Positions 25,489-34,793 of a stretch of DNA of 64,000 nt are shown here, piece after piece (position 1 is the first letter of the stretch; each line of letters opens with the position of its first letter). The position numbers and the translations under genes are program-made. The notes beneath the pieces were generated by a model. It ran no database searches and was not told where the DNA came from. It was given only the letters and a program-made list of their open reading frames with translations. This DNA is from JBFGFX01 sp965232455 (GTDB lineage Bacteria > Pseudomonadota > Gammaproteobacteria > Steroidobacterales > Woeseiaceae). The DNA is taken from the NCBI GenBank assembly GCA_965232455.1, contig OZ246981.1:620001-684000 (forward strand), given 5' to 3'.

Positions 25489-25555
25489 CCCGGGTAAAAT
25501 TGAAAGCTCGGGATGAGGTTTTCCCGAACTCAGGAACAGGACAAGGAGCAGCACA

Positions 25556-25807
25556 ATGGCTCATAAAAAAGCAGGCGGCAGCAGTAAGAACGGTCGCGAT
25601 TCAGAGAGCAAACGCCTTGGCGTCAAGATTTTCGGCGGCGAAAAGGTCATCGCCGGCAACATCATCGTCCGCCAGCGCGGCACCCGGTTCCACGCGGGCA
25701 CCAATGTGGGCATAGGACGCGACCACACGCTTTTCGCCAAAACCGATGGGCACGTCAAGTTCGAGAAAAAAGGCCCGAAGAACCGGCAGTTCGTTAGCGT
25801 CGTCTAG
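25556..25807 (+). CDS. rpmA: 50S ribosomal protein L27
   Basis: 83 residues, standard L27 (MAHKKAGGSSKNGRDS..., ending RQFVSVV). Its N-terminal tail reaches the peptidyl-transferase centre and helps tRNA placement. It begins directly with Met-Ala-His, so there is no cleavable N-terminal extension of the Firmicutes type. AAGGAGCA lies before the start. 67 bp after rplU and in the same transcript; a REP-like pair separates it from obgE. Confidence 0.97.
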   Translation: MAHKKAGGSSKNGRDSESKRLGVKIFGGEKVIAGNIIVRQRGTRFHAGTNVGIGRDHTLFAKTDGHVKFEKKGPKNRQFVSVV

Positions 25808-25811
25808 TTAC

Positions 25812-25898
25812 TCGTCGCTCGTCGGGACGAGCTCCTACAGACATGGTAGGCGCCGATCTTTCGACAGGATCGTAGGAGCCCGTCCCGACGGGCGACTA
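25812..25898. repeat. REP-like element pair in inverted orientation
   Basis: Two copies of a palindromic element face each other: copy 1 holds GCTCGTC-GG-GACGAGC then TCCTAC (about 25817-25838), copy 2 holds GTAGGAGCCCGTC-CC-GACGGGC (about 25872-25893). They could fold individually or together as one large stem. They lie between rpmA and obgE, where they may stabilise the upstream mRNA. Related elements occur at 27013, 52726 and 58934. Confidence 0.75.
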
Positions 25899-25974
25899 GC
25901 GAAATCTCTCAACGAAGCCCTGCGACGCAGGGCTTTTTCGTATGCGGTTAAAGTAATGCGATTGGAACTGCGCC

Positions 25975-27024
25975 ATGAAGTTTGTCGATGAAGCAACGGT
26001 TCGCGTCAAAGCCGGCAACGGCGGTCACGGCTGCCTGAGCTTTCGACGGGAGAAATTCATCGCCCGAGGCGGGCCGGACGGCGGTGACGGCGGAAACGGC
26101 GGCAGCGTCTATCTGGTTGCAAGCGACGCGACCAACACCTTGGCCGATTTCAGTGTCGCGCGGCGCTTCACCGCCGAGTCCGGCGTGGGCGGCGCCGGTC
26201 AGAACCGGACCGGGAAAAGCGGCGAAGACCTCGACGTCGTCGTTCCCTGCGGCACCATTGTCTTCGACGTCGACACGGGTGAAACGATCGGCGACCTGAC
26301 TGAGGTGGGTAGCCGCCTTAAAGTGGCGGAGGGCGGCCGCGGCGGGCTCGGCAACACGCGGTTCAAGAGCAGTACGAATCGCGCACCGCGAAAAACGACG
26401 CAGGGCACTCCCGGCGAGGCCCGCCATCTGAGGCTCGAACTCAAGCTGATTGCGGATATCGGTCTCGTCGGAATGCCGAATGCCGGAAAATCGACGTTGA
26501 TCCGTGCGACCTCCGCGGCAAAACCGAAGGTTGCTGACTATCCGTTTACGACCTTGCACCCCAATCTGGGTGTGGTTTACGTCGGACCGCTGCAAAGCTT
26601 CGTGATGGCGGACATACCCGGTTTGATCGAGGGTGCGGCGGAGGGCTCCGGGCTGGGCATTCGATTTCTGCGCCACGTCCAGCGGAACCGCCTGCTTTTG
26701 CATCTCGTCGACATTGCACCCATGGATGAATCGGCCGATCCCGCCGCCGAGTTTCGGGCAGTCGAAAATGAACTCAGGAAGTTCTCGCACGAGCTCGCGG
26801 AGAAGCCTCGCTGGCTGGTCATCAACAAAATCGATTTGCTCCCGGAAGAGGAGTTGGCAAAAGCTCGCGAGGAGCTGTTGAACAAAATCGATTGGTCCGG
26901 GCCGGTTTTCGAGATTAGCGCCGCCACCGGCGCCGGCACGGAGAACCTGACTCAGGCGGTCATGCGGGAAATCGAGCGCATGGATGAACTGGAGGCTGCG
27001 GAGGCGGGCGAGGTCCGCCCGTAG
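25975..27024 (+). CDS. obgE: GTPase Obg/CgtA
   Basis: 349 residues. The glycine-rich Obg domain (1-158; GNGGHGCLSFRREKFI, PDGGDGGNGGSVYL) precedes the GTPase domain with G1 GMPNAGKST, switch region PFTTLHPNLG, G3 DIPGLIEGA and G4 NKIDLL. Obg couples late 50S assembly to growth and stress state. It follows rpmA in the usual order, with a REP-like pair between them. The last codons (GEVRP-stop) lie inside another REP-like copy, so the repeat supplies its very end. Confidence 0.96.
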   Translation: MKFVDEATVRVKAGNGGHGCLSFRREKFIARGGPDGGDGGNGGSVYLVASDATNTLADFSVARRFTAESGVGGAGQNRTGKSGEDLDVVVPCGTIVFDVDTGETIGDLTEVGSRLKVAEGGRGGLGNTRFKSSTNRAPRKTTQGTPGEARHLRLELKLIADIGLVGMPNAGKSTLIRATSAAKPKVADYPFTTLHPNLGVVYVGPLQSFVMADIPGLIEGAAEGSGLGIRFLRHVQRNRLLLHLVDIAPMDESADPAAEFRAVENELRKFSHELAEKPRWLVINKIDLLPEEELAKAREELLNKIDWSGPVFEISAATGAGTENLTQAVMREIERMDELEAAEAGEVRP

Positions 27025-27040
27025 GGACGGGCTTCTGCAG
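27013..27040. repeat. Degenerate REP-like element at the obgE 3' end
   Basis: GCCCGT-AG-GGACGGGC followed by TTCTGCAG resembles the GCCCGTC-NN-GACGGGC-TCCTAC element seen elsewhere in the window. It overlaps the stop codon of obgE (TAG 27022-27024). Confidence 0.5.
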
Positions 27041-27077
27041 TCTTGCTATCGGTGAACGCATCCCTACCGCGGGCAAC

Positions 27078-27104
27078 AAAAAAGGGCCTTTGACGCCCCT
27101 TTTT
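27078..27104. terminator. Bidirectional terminator between obgE and rpsT
   Basis: AAAAAAGGGCC-TTTGAC-GCCCCTTTTT: a GC stem flanked by an A-run on the left and a T-run on the right, so it works as an intrinsic terminator in both directions between convergent obgE (+) and rpsT (-). Confidence 0.8.
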
Positions 27105-27124
27105 CGTCGCAGAAGCGCTTCCTG

Positions 27125-27391
27125 CTAGCTCGCCAGCGCTTTGACCATTTTGTTGAGCCGGCTCTTATGGCGCGCGGCCTTGTTCTTCTTCACGATGCCT
27201 TTATTGATCATGCTGTCGATGACGGGTACGGCTGCTTTGTAAGCGGCCGCGGCCGCTTCTTTGTCGCCGCTTTCGACGGCTTTGAGGACATTTTTGATCG
27301 ATGTCCGCATTCTGGACCGAAGTCCCATTTTGTGTAACCGGGTTTTTTCCGCCTGTCTGGCACGTTTGCCGGCCGATTTTATGTTCGCCAC
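27125..27391 (-). CDS. rpsT: 30S ribosomal protein S20
   Basis: 88 residues from a GTG start at 27391 (translated ANIKSAGKRARQAEKTR...), typical S20 in length and in its basic three-helix composition, ending KALAS. S20 binds 16S rRNA early in 30S assembly. The frame is open much further upstream, through murJ, but that is chance. Non-ATG starts are common for rpsT (UUG in E. coli), linked to its autogenous control. It is divergent from murJ, the usual gammaproteobacterial arrangement. Confidence 0.96.
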   Translation of the reverse strand: MANIKSAGKRARQAEKTRLHKMGLRSRMRTSIKNVLKAVESGDKEAAAAAYKAAVPVIDSMINKGIVKKNKAARHKSRLNKMVKALAS

Positions 27392-27601
27392 GCTAACACT
27401 TCCGTAGGTATCCGCATTTGCCTGACCGGGATCTTCGCCGGCCGAGCCCAAAGAGCCGCGTATTATTCGCGGCCTACCGTGGATTGTCAATGATCCGTGG
27501 CGGACCATCCGGAATTGTGTGCCGTGTTCACCTAAATGCCTGATTATTGGTTGCATTTCGGGATAAACTAGCGCCCAGCAATACCCGCCCAACGAGTCGA
27601 T

Positions 27602-29230
27602 ATGCCATCTCGAGATGCTCCAGACCAGGAATCCGACGTGCAGACCGGAAAATCCGGCGCTCTTCATTCCGGACGCCATCTGCTCAAATCGACCTCCATC
27701 GTCAGCGGGATGACTCTGGTATCGCGAGTCCTCGGACTCGTGCGCGACATCGTGTTCGCGCGCTATTTCGGCGCTACGATCGTGATGGATGCGTTTATTG
27801 TCGCCAACCGTATCCCGAACATGTTGCGCCGGTTCTTCGCTGAAGGCGCGTTTTCGCAGGGGTTCGTTCCGGTCATGGCGCGCTACCGGGAGCGCCACAG
27901 TCACGACGAGTCGCGAGAGTTTGTAGACGCGGTTGCTGGCACGCTTGGACTCGTATTGTTCGTGATCACGCTGATCGGCGTCTTTGCGGCTCCGGTACTG
28001 GTGTTCATCGTTGCGCCCGGTTTCACTGGCGACGACGGTCGTTTCGACCTGGCCACGCTGATGCTCCGCTTCACGTTTCCGTATCTGCTTTTCATCTCGT
28101 TGACGGCGTTTGCCGGCGGCATCCTGAATACCTACGGCAAATTCGCCGTGCCCGCTTTTACGCCGGTGATACTCAATATCGTGCTGATCGGTTTTGCGGT
28201 TGGCCTGTCGGCGCGGCTGGACGAGCCGGGACTGGCGCTGGCCTACGGCGTGTTCGTCGCCGGATTGATACAGCTGGCGTTCCAACTGCCTTTCCTCGCC
28301 AAGATACACGCGATCCCGCGGCCGAAGTGGCGTCCACGGCACGAAGGCGTACGTCGCGTTGGCAACCTGATGTTGCCGGCGATTTTCGGATCGTCGGTTG
28401 CGCAGATCAACGTGCTGCTCGGCGGCATCATTGTGTCCCTGCTGGGTGTCGGCAAGGTCAGCCTGCTGTATTACTCCGACCGGCTGATGGAGTTTCCATT
28501 GGGTCTTTTCGGAATCGCGCTGGCCACGGTTACCTTGCCGACGCTGTCACGACAGCATGCGAACGAATCCACGGACGGTTTTTCAAGGACCGTCGATTGG
28601 TCCATGAGGCTCGTGCTGCTGATAGCGACGCCAGCCGCGGTCGGTCTTGTCGTTCTCGCTCAGCCGATTGTCACGACCATCTTCTACGGCGGCGAATTCA
28701 CGCTATTTGACGTGGAGATGACGGCGCTGAGCTTGCAGGGATTTTCGATCGGCCTGATCGGCTTTTCCTTCGTGAAGATTCTCGCACCCGCCTATTTCGC
28801 TCGCCAGGACACTCGTACGCCTGTGAAAATCGGCTTGGTGGCCCTCGCGGTCAATTTCGGTCTGAGCGTTACACTGGCTTATGTCTTGACCCGGCAAGGG
28901 TACGTCGGCACGCACGCCGCGCTGGCTCTGGCAATTTCCGTTGCGGCGCTGCTCAATGCCTGGCTTTTGTATCGCGGTCTGCGTCGTGACGGTATCATTC
29001 ACCATGCGCCCGGCTGGTTGAGTCTATTGCTCAAATGCCTGGTTGCGAACGTTGCGATGGCGGCTGCTCTGATGGCGTTTGCCCGGCCGCTGGACTGGTG
29101 GACCGGAGCCGGTGCTCTTGGTCGTACGGCCTGGCTTTCGGCTTACGTCGCCATCGGAGCCCTGGTCTATTTACTGGTTCTTCTGATGCTCGGAGTCAGG
29201 TCTTCCACATTGCGGCTCAGAGCAGATTGA
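27602..29230 (+). CDS. murJ: Lipid II flippase MurJ (MviN)
   Basis: 542 residues with about 14 membrane segments. The conserved N-terminus STSIVSGMTLVSRVLGLVRD is followed by the cytoplasmic RIPNMLRRFFAEGAFSQGFVPV segment of MurJ, which contains key charged residues. It moves lipid II from the inner to the outer leaflet for peptidoglycan synthesis. A soluble extension of about 25 residues precedes the first helix; an internal start is possible but no better Met is present. Followed at 15 bp by ribF and then lspA, as in many Proteobacteria. Confidence 0.95.
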   Translation: MPSRDAPDQESDVQTGKSGALHSGRHLLKSTSIVSGMTLVSRVLGLVRDIVFARYFGATIVMDAFIVANRIPNMLRRFFAEGAFSQGFVPVMARYRERHSHDESREFVDAVAGTLGLVLFVITLIGVFAAPVLVFIVAPGFTGDDGRFDLATLMLRFTFPYLLFISLTAFAGGILNTYGKFAVPAFTPVILNIVLIGFAVGLSARLDEPGLALAYGVFVAGLIQLAFQLPFLAKIHAIPRPKWRPRHEGVRRVGNLMLPAIFGSSVAQINVLLGGIIVSLLGVGKVSLLYYSDRLMEFPLGLFGIALATVTLPTLSRQHANESTDGFSRTVDWSMRLVLLIATPAAVGLVVLAQPIVTTIFYGGEFTLFDVEMTALSLQGFSIGLIGFSFVKILAPAYFARQDTRTPVKIGLVALAVNFGLSVTLAYVLTRQGYVGTHAALALAISVAALLNAWLLYRGLRRDGIIHHAPGWLSLLLKCLVANVAMAAALMAFARPLDWWTGAGALGRTAWLSAYVAIGALVYLLVLLMLGVRSSTLRLRAD

Positions 29231-29245
29231 ACGAATAGTCTTGTC

Positions 29246-30178
29246 ATGCATTTAGTTCGGACGCCACAATCATTTCCGTTTTCCCGTGTCTCGCGAGGTA
29301 GCGTAGTCACCATCGGTGCTTTCGACGGTCTGCATCTTGGGCATCGGAGACTGCTCAAGCACGTGTTCGAGGCATCGGCGCGCACGGGACTGCCGTCGGT
29401 CGTGATGAGCTTTGAGCCGACGCCCAAGGAATTTTTTTCCGCGGACCAGCCGCCCGCACGCCTGATGCGATTTCGGGAAAAGTACGCGGCACTGAAAGAC
29501 GCCGGCGTGGACATTTTCTACTGCCCCCGGTTCGACGACGAGATGAAAAACATCGACTCGGCAACTTTCGTCCGACAACTCCTGATACATACCTTGAACA
29601 TGAACCATCTCGTCGTCGGCGACGATTTTCACTTCGCACGTAATCGTGAGGGTAACCTCGAGCTACTGCAAAGGGTCAGCGACGCGCTGGATTTTTCCAT
29701 GGAACGGGTGGCCAGCGTCGTTGTCGAAGGCGAGCGTGTCAGCAGCACGGCAATACGCGAAGCATTGTGGAACGGCGACATGGTCCACGCATCGAAGCTG
29801 CTGGGTCATCCGTACAGAATGTCGGGGCGGGTAGTCCGCGGTCAAAGTCTGGGGCGCACGCTGGGCTACCCCACGGCCAACGTGAACCTGCTGCGTCGTC
29901 AGAGCGCGGTGATGGGCATCTTCGCGGTCAACGTCCACGGCCTGAACGGCGGTCCGCTCGGCGGCGTGGCAAGCGTCGGCACGCGTCCGACGTTCGCCGG
30001 CGTCAAGCCGCTGCTTGAGGTACATATCTTTGATTTTGATCAGGATATTTATGGCCAATGGATTCAAGTAGAGTTTATCGAACGATTGCGCAGCGAAGAG
30101 AAGTTCGACACGGCCGACGCGTTGATCCGGCAGATGCACAAAGACTCTGCGCAGGCACGTGAGATACTGGCCGCGTGA
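29246..30178 (+). CDS. ribF: Bifunctional riboflavin kinase / FAD synthetase
   Basis: 310 residues. The N-terminal FAD synthetase (adenylyltransferase) domain has TIGAFDGLHLGHRRLL, the nucleotidyltransferase GxFDGxHxGH signature, and SSTAIREAL. The C-terminal riboflavin kinase domain carries GRTLGYPTANV and LEVHIFDFDQDIYG. Together they make FMN and then FAD. It lies in the murJ-ribF-lspA run; ileS, which usually sits between ribF and lspA, is absent here. Confidence 0.96.
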   Translation: MHLVRTPQSFPFSRVSRGSVVTIGAFDGLHLGHRRLLKHVFEASARTGLPSVVMSFEPTPKEFFSADQPPARLMRFREKYAALKDAGVDIFYCPRFDDEMKNIDSATFVRQLLIHTLNMNHLVVGDDFHFARNREGNLELLQRVSDALDFSMERVASVVVEGERVSSTAIREALWNGDMVHASKLLGHPYRMSGRVVRGQSLGRTLGYPTANVNLLRRQSAVMGIFAVNVHGLNGGPLGGVASVGTRPTFAGVKPLLEVHIFDFDQDIYGQWIQVEFIERLRSEEKFDTADALIRQMHKDSAQAREILAA

Positions 30179-30209
30179 TGTCCATCAATTTTTGCTCGGG
30201 AAATCGATC

Positions 30210-30725
30210 TTGAAGAGAGAAAACGGAACGGGGCTGGGGGGGTGGCGAAACTACAGCTTGTGGATGGCGCTTGCGGTCACGATCGTCGGTTTGGATCAGT
30301 TGACCAAGCTCGCGATCATCCGCTGGGTGCCGCTCTACGACAAGATTCCGCTGAACTCATTCATCAACATCACGCATCACCGTAACACGGGTGCGGCGTT
30401 CAGCTTTCTCGCCGATGCGGGCGGCTGGCAACGCTGGTTCTTTACCGTTCTTGCGGGCGTCGTCAGCGTGGTGCTCGTCGTGTGGATCTACCGGCTGCGG
30501 GATGAAGGCCAGTGGCTGCTGTCGGCCGGACTGGCACTGGTCCTGGGCGGCGCCGTTGGCAACGTCATTGACAGAATCAGGCTGGGTTACGTGACGGACT
30601 TTTTTCAGGTGCTCATTGCGGGCTGGCCGTTCCCGTCTTTTAACGTGGCCGATTCCGCCATCACGGTCGGAGCCGCATTCCTGATCGTTGATGCGCTGTT
30701 CTTTTCCGGGCGTAAGACCGACTAG
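30210..30725 (+). CDS. lspA: Lipoprotein signal peptidase (signal peptidase II)
   Basis: About 171 residues from TTG 30210. The frame is open from a GTG at 30159, inside ribF, and an ATG at 30264 starts at the first helix; none has a strong ribosome site, so the start is uncertain. Four membrane helices and the family motifs are present: LDQLTKLAI, NTGAAFSFL, and the two catalytic aspartates in GNVIDRI and FNVADSAI. It cleaves prolipoproteins before the lipidated Cys. ribF lies just upstream and overlapping if the GTG is used. Confidence 0.93.
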   Translation: MKRENGTGLGGWRNYSLWMALAVTIVGLDQLTKLAIIRWVPLYDKIPLNSFINITHHRNTGAAFSFLADAGGWQRWFFTVLAGVVSVVLVVWIYRLRDEGQWLLSAGLALVLGGAVGNVIDRIRLGYVTDFFQVLIAGWPFPSFNVADSAITVGAAFLIVDALFFSGRKTD

Positions 30726-30739
30726 AAGGCGGGTAAAAC

Positions 30740-30757
30740 GGCACCCATCAGGGTGCC
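30740..30757 (-). terminator. Hairpin between lspA and the pilin gene
   Basis: GGCACCC-ATCA-GGGTGCC is a perfect 7-bp stem in the 60-bp gap between convergent genes. Read on the minus strand it is followed by GTTTTA, so it is better placed to end the pilin transcript than lspA. Confidence 0.5.
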
Positions 30758-30785
30758 CAAGTAGGCGGCTGATAGAGCGTCGTCG

Positions 30786-31214
30786 CTACCGCGTGCGGGT
30801 CCAGCAGTCCGTCGCAGATCCCCCACCATCCAACGCAGATTTCGTACCGTTCGCATCGATTCGGAATACGTTGCATTTGTTGCTTTCTTCCCCGCCGAGA
30901 AGATACGTCGCGGTGGCGATATAGGTGCCCGCATTCGCAGTGGTCACCTGGATTCTGTAGGACCCCGTTTCCGTGGTGAATGTGGGTGTCGTGGCGAAGC
31001 CGAGATCGGTGAGATCCGCCGTGTAAGTGCTGTTGTTCAGATAGTGCCGTTCCTGGTTGGTGGCGATCTGCAACAATGCGGCCCTTGCTTCGTTGCGTTT
31101 GGCGCGCGCGGCGAACTCACGATAATTCGGATACCCGACAGTAATGATGATGCTCAACACAAGGATTACGATCATCAGTTCGACCAGAGTAATGCCGCGC
31201 ATGTGTTTGATCAT
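30786..31214 (-). CDS. pilE: Type IV pilin-like protein (PilE / minor pilin)
   Basis: 142 residues from ATG 31214, which has GGAGG eight bases upstream; the frame extends to 31298 without a ribosome site. The leader ends at MRG, with prepilin-peptidase cleavage before ITLVELMIVI and the conserved Glu at +5, then the hydrophobic assembly helix. Two cysteines (NKCN and TDCW) near the C-terminus should form the D-region disulfide. In this position, after PilY1, the gene matches PilE of the P. aeruginosa fimU-pilVWXY1Y2E cluster. It probably sits in the pilus tip-initiation complex. Confidence 0.9.
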   Translation of the reverse strand: MIKHMRGITLVELMIVILVLSIIITVGYPNYREFAARAKRNEARAALLQIATNQERHYLNNSTYTADLTDLGFATTPTFTTETGSYRIQVTTANAGTYIATATYLLGGEESNKCNVFRIDANGTKSALDGGGSATDCWTRTR

Positions 31215-31313
31215 TCTATAGTCCTCCAGCGATAATCCGGCGCGGAGTGACAAGCTCCGCGCCGTCCCGGTTCCACGATTCAAATCGTACGCCATCACAC
31301 ACCGTTTCGTACG

Positions 31314-34300
31314 CTACTCAATTCCGTCGCGCGTCCAGAGCGTTCGCACCGGGTCGTTGTCGAATCCGGGGCTGAAACACTCGACACCCACACAGGTAAT
31401 CGGCGGCGGTGAGCAGGCGCTGCCCGTGCAGCCGGCGTCCCCGCTTGGAAACAGGAACCGCGGTGACGGTGCGATACCAACCTGCCCCAGGGTGGTCCGG
31501 CGTGCCTCGTCTTCCTTAGTAGGAACGATGGTCGAGAGATCGATAACCGGATCGCCGTTCGATACCGTGACGCGATACAGGAAGTTGCTGCCGAGACCCG
31601 CGGCACAGGCTGCCGCGGCCACGGTGTCCGGCGAGAACGCCACAAAGAAAACTTCGTCGTTGAAGGTCACCGAGGTTGATAGCACTTTCTGGTTGTTTGG
31701 CAACGTAAACTGCCAACCGGCCTTGGATGCGGGGATGGTAGCGCCGATCGCTCCGCCGACTTCAACCAGGTTCGCCTCGGTAATCGGGGCGAGGGTCAGG
31801 GCGTCGTATTCATCCTGATTGAGCTGATTGAACACGTTCTTGTCTCGAACCGAGTAGAAGCGCTCGCTGGTGCTGTTGTCGAGCGGATGCGCGCGATAAC
31901 CGCTGCCGATGCTGATCGCCAGGTAGCGGCGGTTCTGGACGTTGTCGTTGAATAGTGATATGTCGGGTGAGGTATAGAATCGGCGAGTGTCCGCGTCGTC
32001 GATGGGCGAGGCCAGTCCCTGGGCCCCCAGCTGCGCGATTACGCCTCCGGTGACCAGAGCACTGGTGCCGATACCGTTGGGTTTCATTCCGTTGTAGATA
32101 TCGAAACGAAGAATCTGTCCACCCATGTCGGCGGCGTACATGCGGTCCGCAAAACCGTCACCGTTGATATCCAGGACGCTGACTTTGCCGGGAATCGCGC
32201 GTTTCATCGCCGGAAGCGTCAGCTCCGCGGCCGCTGCTCTGCCTGCCTCCCACAAACGTTGGCCGGTCACGAGATCCAGGAAGTAGATTCCGGCCCCCGC
32301 GTTGTCGTCTGTGCCGGGGTGGGTGATCGTGTCGTGCGCGGTGTCGTATCCGCCGCCAAACACCACGACCGCTTTTTGGTCGTTCAATCTGTTGTCGTCG
32401 ATGTCGATACGGGCGACCGTGGGCGTCGACCAGGACTGACTTACGCCGCTCGCGGTGTAGCGCCACAGCACTTTCGGCGTTTCCTTGTCGGTAACGTCCA
32501 GCGCGTAATAGGTGCCGCCGCCCCGCCGCATGCCGAAAATGATGTAGACAAAGTCATTGTCGGCTGATTCGATGATGCCGTCTTCGTCCGCATCGAAAAC
32601 GACCGGCACGATGTCGCCGTCAATGCCGTAGTTCTTGAAGCTGGAGTCGAGGTCGAAGTAGAGCTTGGGAAGGTTCGGCAGCAATTCCCTGGGTATGAAT
32701 GCCCATCGCTCCTCGCCGGTGGCGCCGTTAATGGCGTGCAAATAGCCGTCGTTGGTCGCGGTAAACACGGTTACGTCCGGATTTGCGGCGGTTCCGCCGT
32801 AGACGACGGCGGCCGGCTGCGAGTGCAGGGGATCTCCCATCGTCTTTTTGCGGGCCTCGGTGGTGTTCGTATCGTTGTCTTCATCGCGAACGTCCACGCC
32901 GCGCGCCCAGTTGATGAGATCCTCCTTACTGGGTTCGTCCGCGGCGCCGGTCAGGCCCAAGCTCGTGAGTGAAAAAGCGCTTGCGTTCGTCGCTACCAAC
33001 TGGTTTGTCGCGTCCGTGATGATGTTGCTGCTTATGTTCGTGTAGAGATCCCTGTTCGCCGGTGTCGGCAGCTGGGCGACGGCCCCGCCTTTTTCGACGT
33101 CGTTGCCGTCGACCACGTTTGACCAGAAGCTGCTCGCGCTTGGCAGGAAGAATCCGTCGTCCGGGTTCACGGCGTCATTGCCGAGTTCGTCGACGACCTT
33201 ACCGCCGGTGATCCGGTACTTCTTGAGGTTGCCCGGCCAGTGCACGGACCCCCGTACGCCGAACGTCGTGAGGTAGAGATCGTTGAGATTCTGCGTGCGG
33301 TTGAACGTATTGACGGCCACGGCCGGCGCCGCAAACGACAGCGACTGATCCGTGACTCGGTCGAAGATCTCCAGCATGGCGTTCGTCAGGGTGACGATGT
33401 CGCGCGCCTCGAAGTATTCGCCGCCCGAGGCCGTGGCCGCTTCCTGCAGGCTGGGGATCGTCTGGGTGAACCCGATCGTATGCGTCGTCACGAGCTGATC
33501 GCCCGTTTGCGTGGAGATGTCTTTCTTGGACAGATATTCGGCGATCTCGTCGAGACAGGCGCCCGACGGAAGCAGGTCCGTGTCGTCGTCGTCATCGTAG
33601 GCCAGGGTAGTCGTGCACGTGGTCTTGCCCACCGTCGCGGCCCAATCGGGCAGCCGCGAAAGAAGGCTCGGCACTTCCTGGTCCCGCGTCGGCTGACCGT
33701 CACTCAGCACTACGTTGAAGTTTTTCGCGCAGGACTGGGTTACCGGGGCCGCGTAAACGTCGGGATCGCCGGTCGACGCCAGCGCGCTGGCGTTGGTCCA
33801 GGAGTTACCGTCGCCGTAGTACGCGGCCTGTCCGCGCCAGTAGAGGGCGGCCTCGAACAGCGTTTCCGAAAGCGGTGTGGCGCCTTGATGTGGAATGGCG
33901 TCGATCGCGGTCTTGATATCGTCACGATTCGCGTCGAGGTCCTGCATCTGATCGACGACGACGCCGCCCTGCCTTCTCAGCGTGTTCGACCCCTGGTTGA
34001 AATGCATGATGCCGACGTTGACGTTTTCGATGGCGTCCACGATGATCTTCGTGACTTCCTCGAGAATGGCGTTGCGCGATTTGCTCACGGTCGGGGGATT
34101 CGTCCGGTTCGCGTAGTTCAGGTAGTTGCCGTCGTAGACCGTGACGCTTTGACTGGTCGGCCAGCTTCCCCAGGCGACTTCGTCGGCTTCAACGGAGGTG
34201 AACGGGGCAAGGCCGCCGCCCTTTTGCGCAAACACCTCGCCGGCAGTGCCGTCACCGTGCTTGTCCCGGTCGAACAGGCACTCCACGGGATCGGTTGCGT

Positions 34301-34763
34301 TGCCCGGCTCCAGCGCCTGCCAGCGCTCCACGGTGGCGTCCGCCGGCGCGTCGCCGAATCCGGACGTGCCGGTGCGGTGCTGCGCCATCAGATTCGTATA
34401 GCTGCCGACCGCCCGGATCCGCCGGTCGCCGGCAACACATTTGAAAGCGGCATCGTTGACGTACTGGATGTTACTGGCATCACAGGTCGGAACGACGCCC
34501 AACGTTGTCCAGTAATAACGGTCGCGGTTGCAGCTACCGCTGTATTCCTCGGTGTAGTCGTAGGCTTCGACCGTCTCCTCGTTGGTGTCCATACTGCCCG
34601 ACGAGTCGAGAATAAACAGAACGTTGGGCTTGGGCCGGGCAGCAATGTCCGCCGGAGTCAGCAAAAAGATTTCCGTGTCGTCCGCTACGGCCGGCGCGCC
34701 GCACGTCAATGCGAGCAGCAGTCCGGCGCCCATCCATGTTGTCTTTCGAGTGTACTGATTCAT
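31314..34763 (-). CDS. pilY1: PilY1 (PilC) pilus tip adhesin
   Basis: 1149 residues. A signal peptide (about 1-27, ending AVADD) is followed by a von Willebrand A-like domain with MIDAS residues D-S-S-G-S at about 52-56 and a large extracellular region. The C-terminal about 550 residues form the PilY1-type beta-propeller, with Ca-binding-like D-x-N/D loops (DIDDNRLNDQ, DINGDGFAD) and PQQ-like strands (GATGEERWAF). PilY1 caps the pilus, controls retraction, and signals surface contact. It lies between a small secreted protein gene and pilE in the minor-pilin operon. GAGG precedes the ATG. Confidence 0.93.
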   Translation of the reverse strand: MNQYTRKTTWMGAGLLLALTCGAPAVADDTEIFLLTPADIAARPKPNVLFILDSSGSMDTNEETVEAYDYTEEYSGSCNRDRYYWTTLGVVPTCDASNIQYVNDAAFKCVAGDRRIRAVGSYTNLMAQHRTGTSGFGDAPADATVERWQALEPGNATDPVECLFDRDKHGDGTAGEVFAQKGGGLAPFTSVEADEVAWGSWPTSQSVTVYDGNYLNYANRTNPPTVSKSRNAILEEVTKIIVDAIENVNVGIMHFNQGSNTLRRQGGVVVDQMQDLDANRDDIKTAIDAIPHQGATPLSETLFEAALYWRGQAAYYGDGNSWTNASALASTGDPDVYAAPVTQSCAKNFNVVLSDGQPTRDQEVPSLLSRLPDWAATVGKTTCTTTLAYDDDDDTDLLPSGACLDEIAEYLSKKDISTQTGDQLVTTHTIGFTQTIPSLQEAATASGGEYFEARDIVTLTNAMLEIFDRVTDQSLSFAAPAVAVNTFNRTQNLNDLYLTTFGVRGSVHWPGNLKKYRITGGKVVDELGNDAVNPDDGFFLPSASSFWSNVVDGNDVEKGGAVAQLPTPANRDLYTNISSNIITDATNQLVATNASAFSLTSLGLTGAADEPSKEDLINWARGVDVRDEDNDTNTTEARKKTMGDPLHSQPAAVVYGGTAANPDVTVFTATNDGYLHAINGATGEERWAFIPRELLPNLPKLYFDLDSSFKNYGIDGDIVPVVFDADEDGIIESADNDFVYIIFGMRRGGGTYYALDVTDKETPKVLWRYTASGVSQSWSTPTVARIDIDDNRLNDQKAVVVFGGGYDTAHDTITHPGTDDNAGAGIYFLDLVTGQRLWEAGRAAAAELTLPAMKRAIPGKVSVLDINGDGFADRMYAADMGGQILRFDIYNGMKPNGIGTSALVTGGVIAQLGAQGLASPIDDADTRRFYTSPDISLFNDNVQNRRYLAISIGSGYRAHPLDNSTSERFYSVRDKNVFNQLNQDEYDALTLAPITEANLVEVGGAIGATIPASKAGWQFTLPNNQKVLSTSVTFNDEVFFVAFSPDTVAAAACAAGLGSNFLYRVTVSNGDPVIDLSTIVPTKEDEARRTTLGQVGIAPSPRFLFPSGDAGCTGSACSPPPITCVGVECFSPGFDNDPVRTLWTRDGIE

Positions 34764-34793
34764 CGTGCTTGCCTCGGAATGCCTGCCGGGGTT

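Noticed and set aside
27392..28342. Long upstream extension of the rpsT frame
   Set aside because: Overlaps murJ on the other strand and has antisense-type composition; S20 homology begins at GTG 27391.
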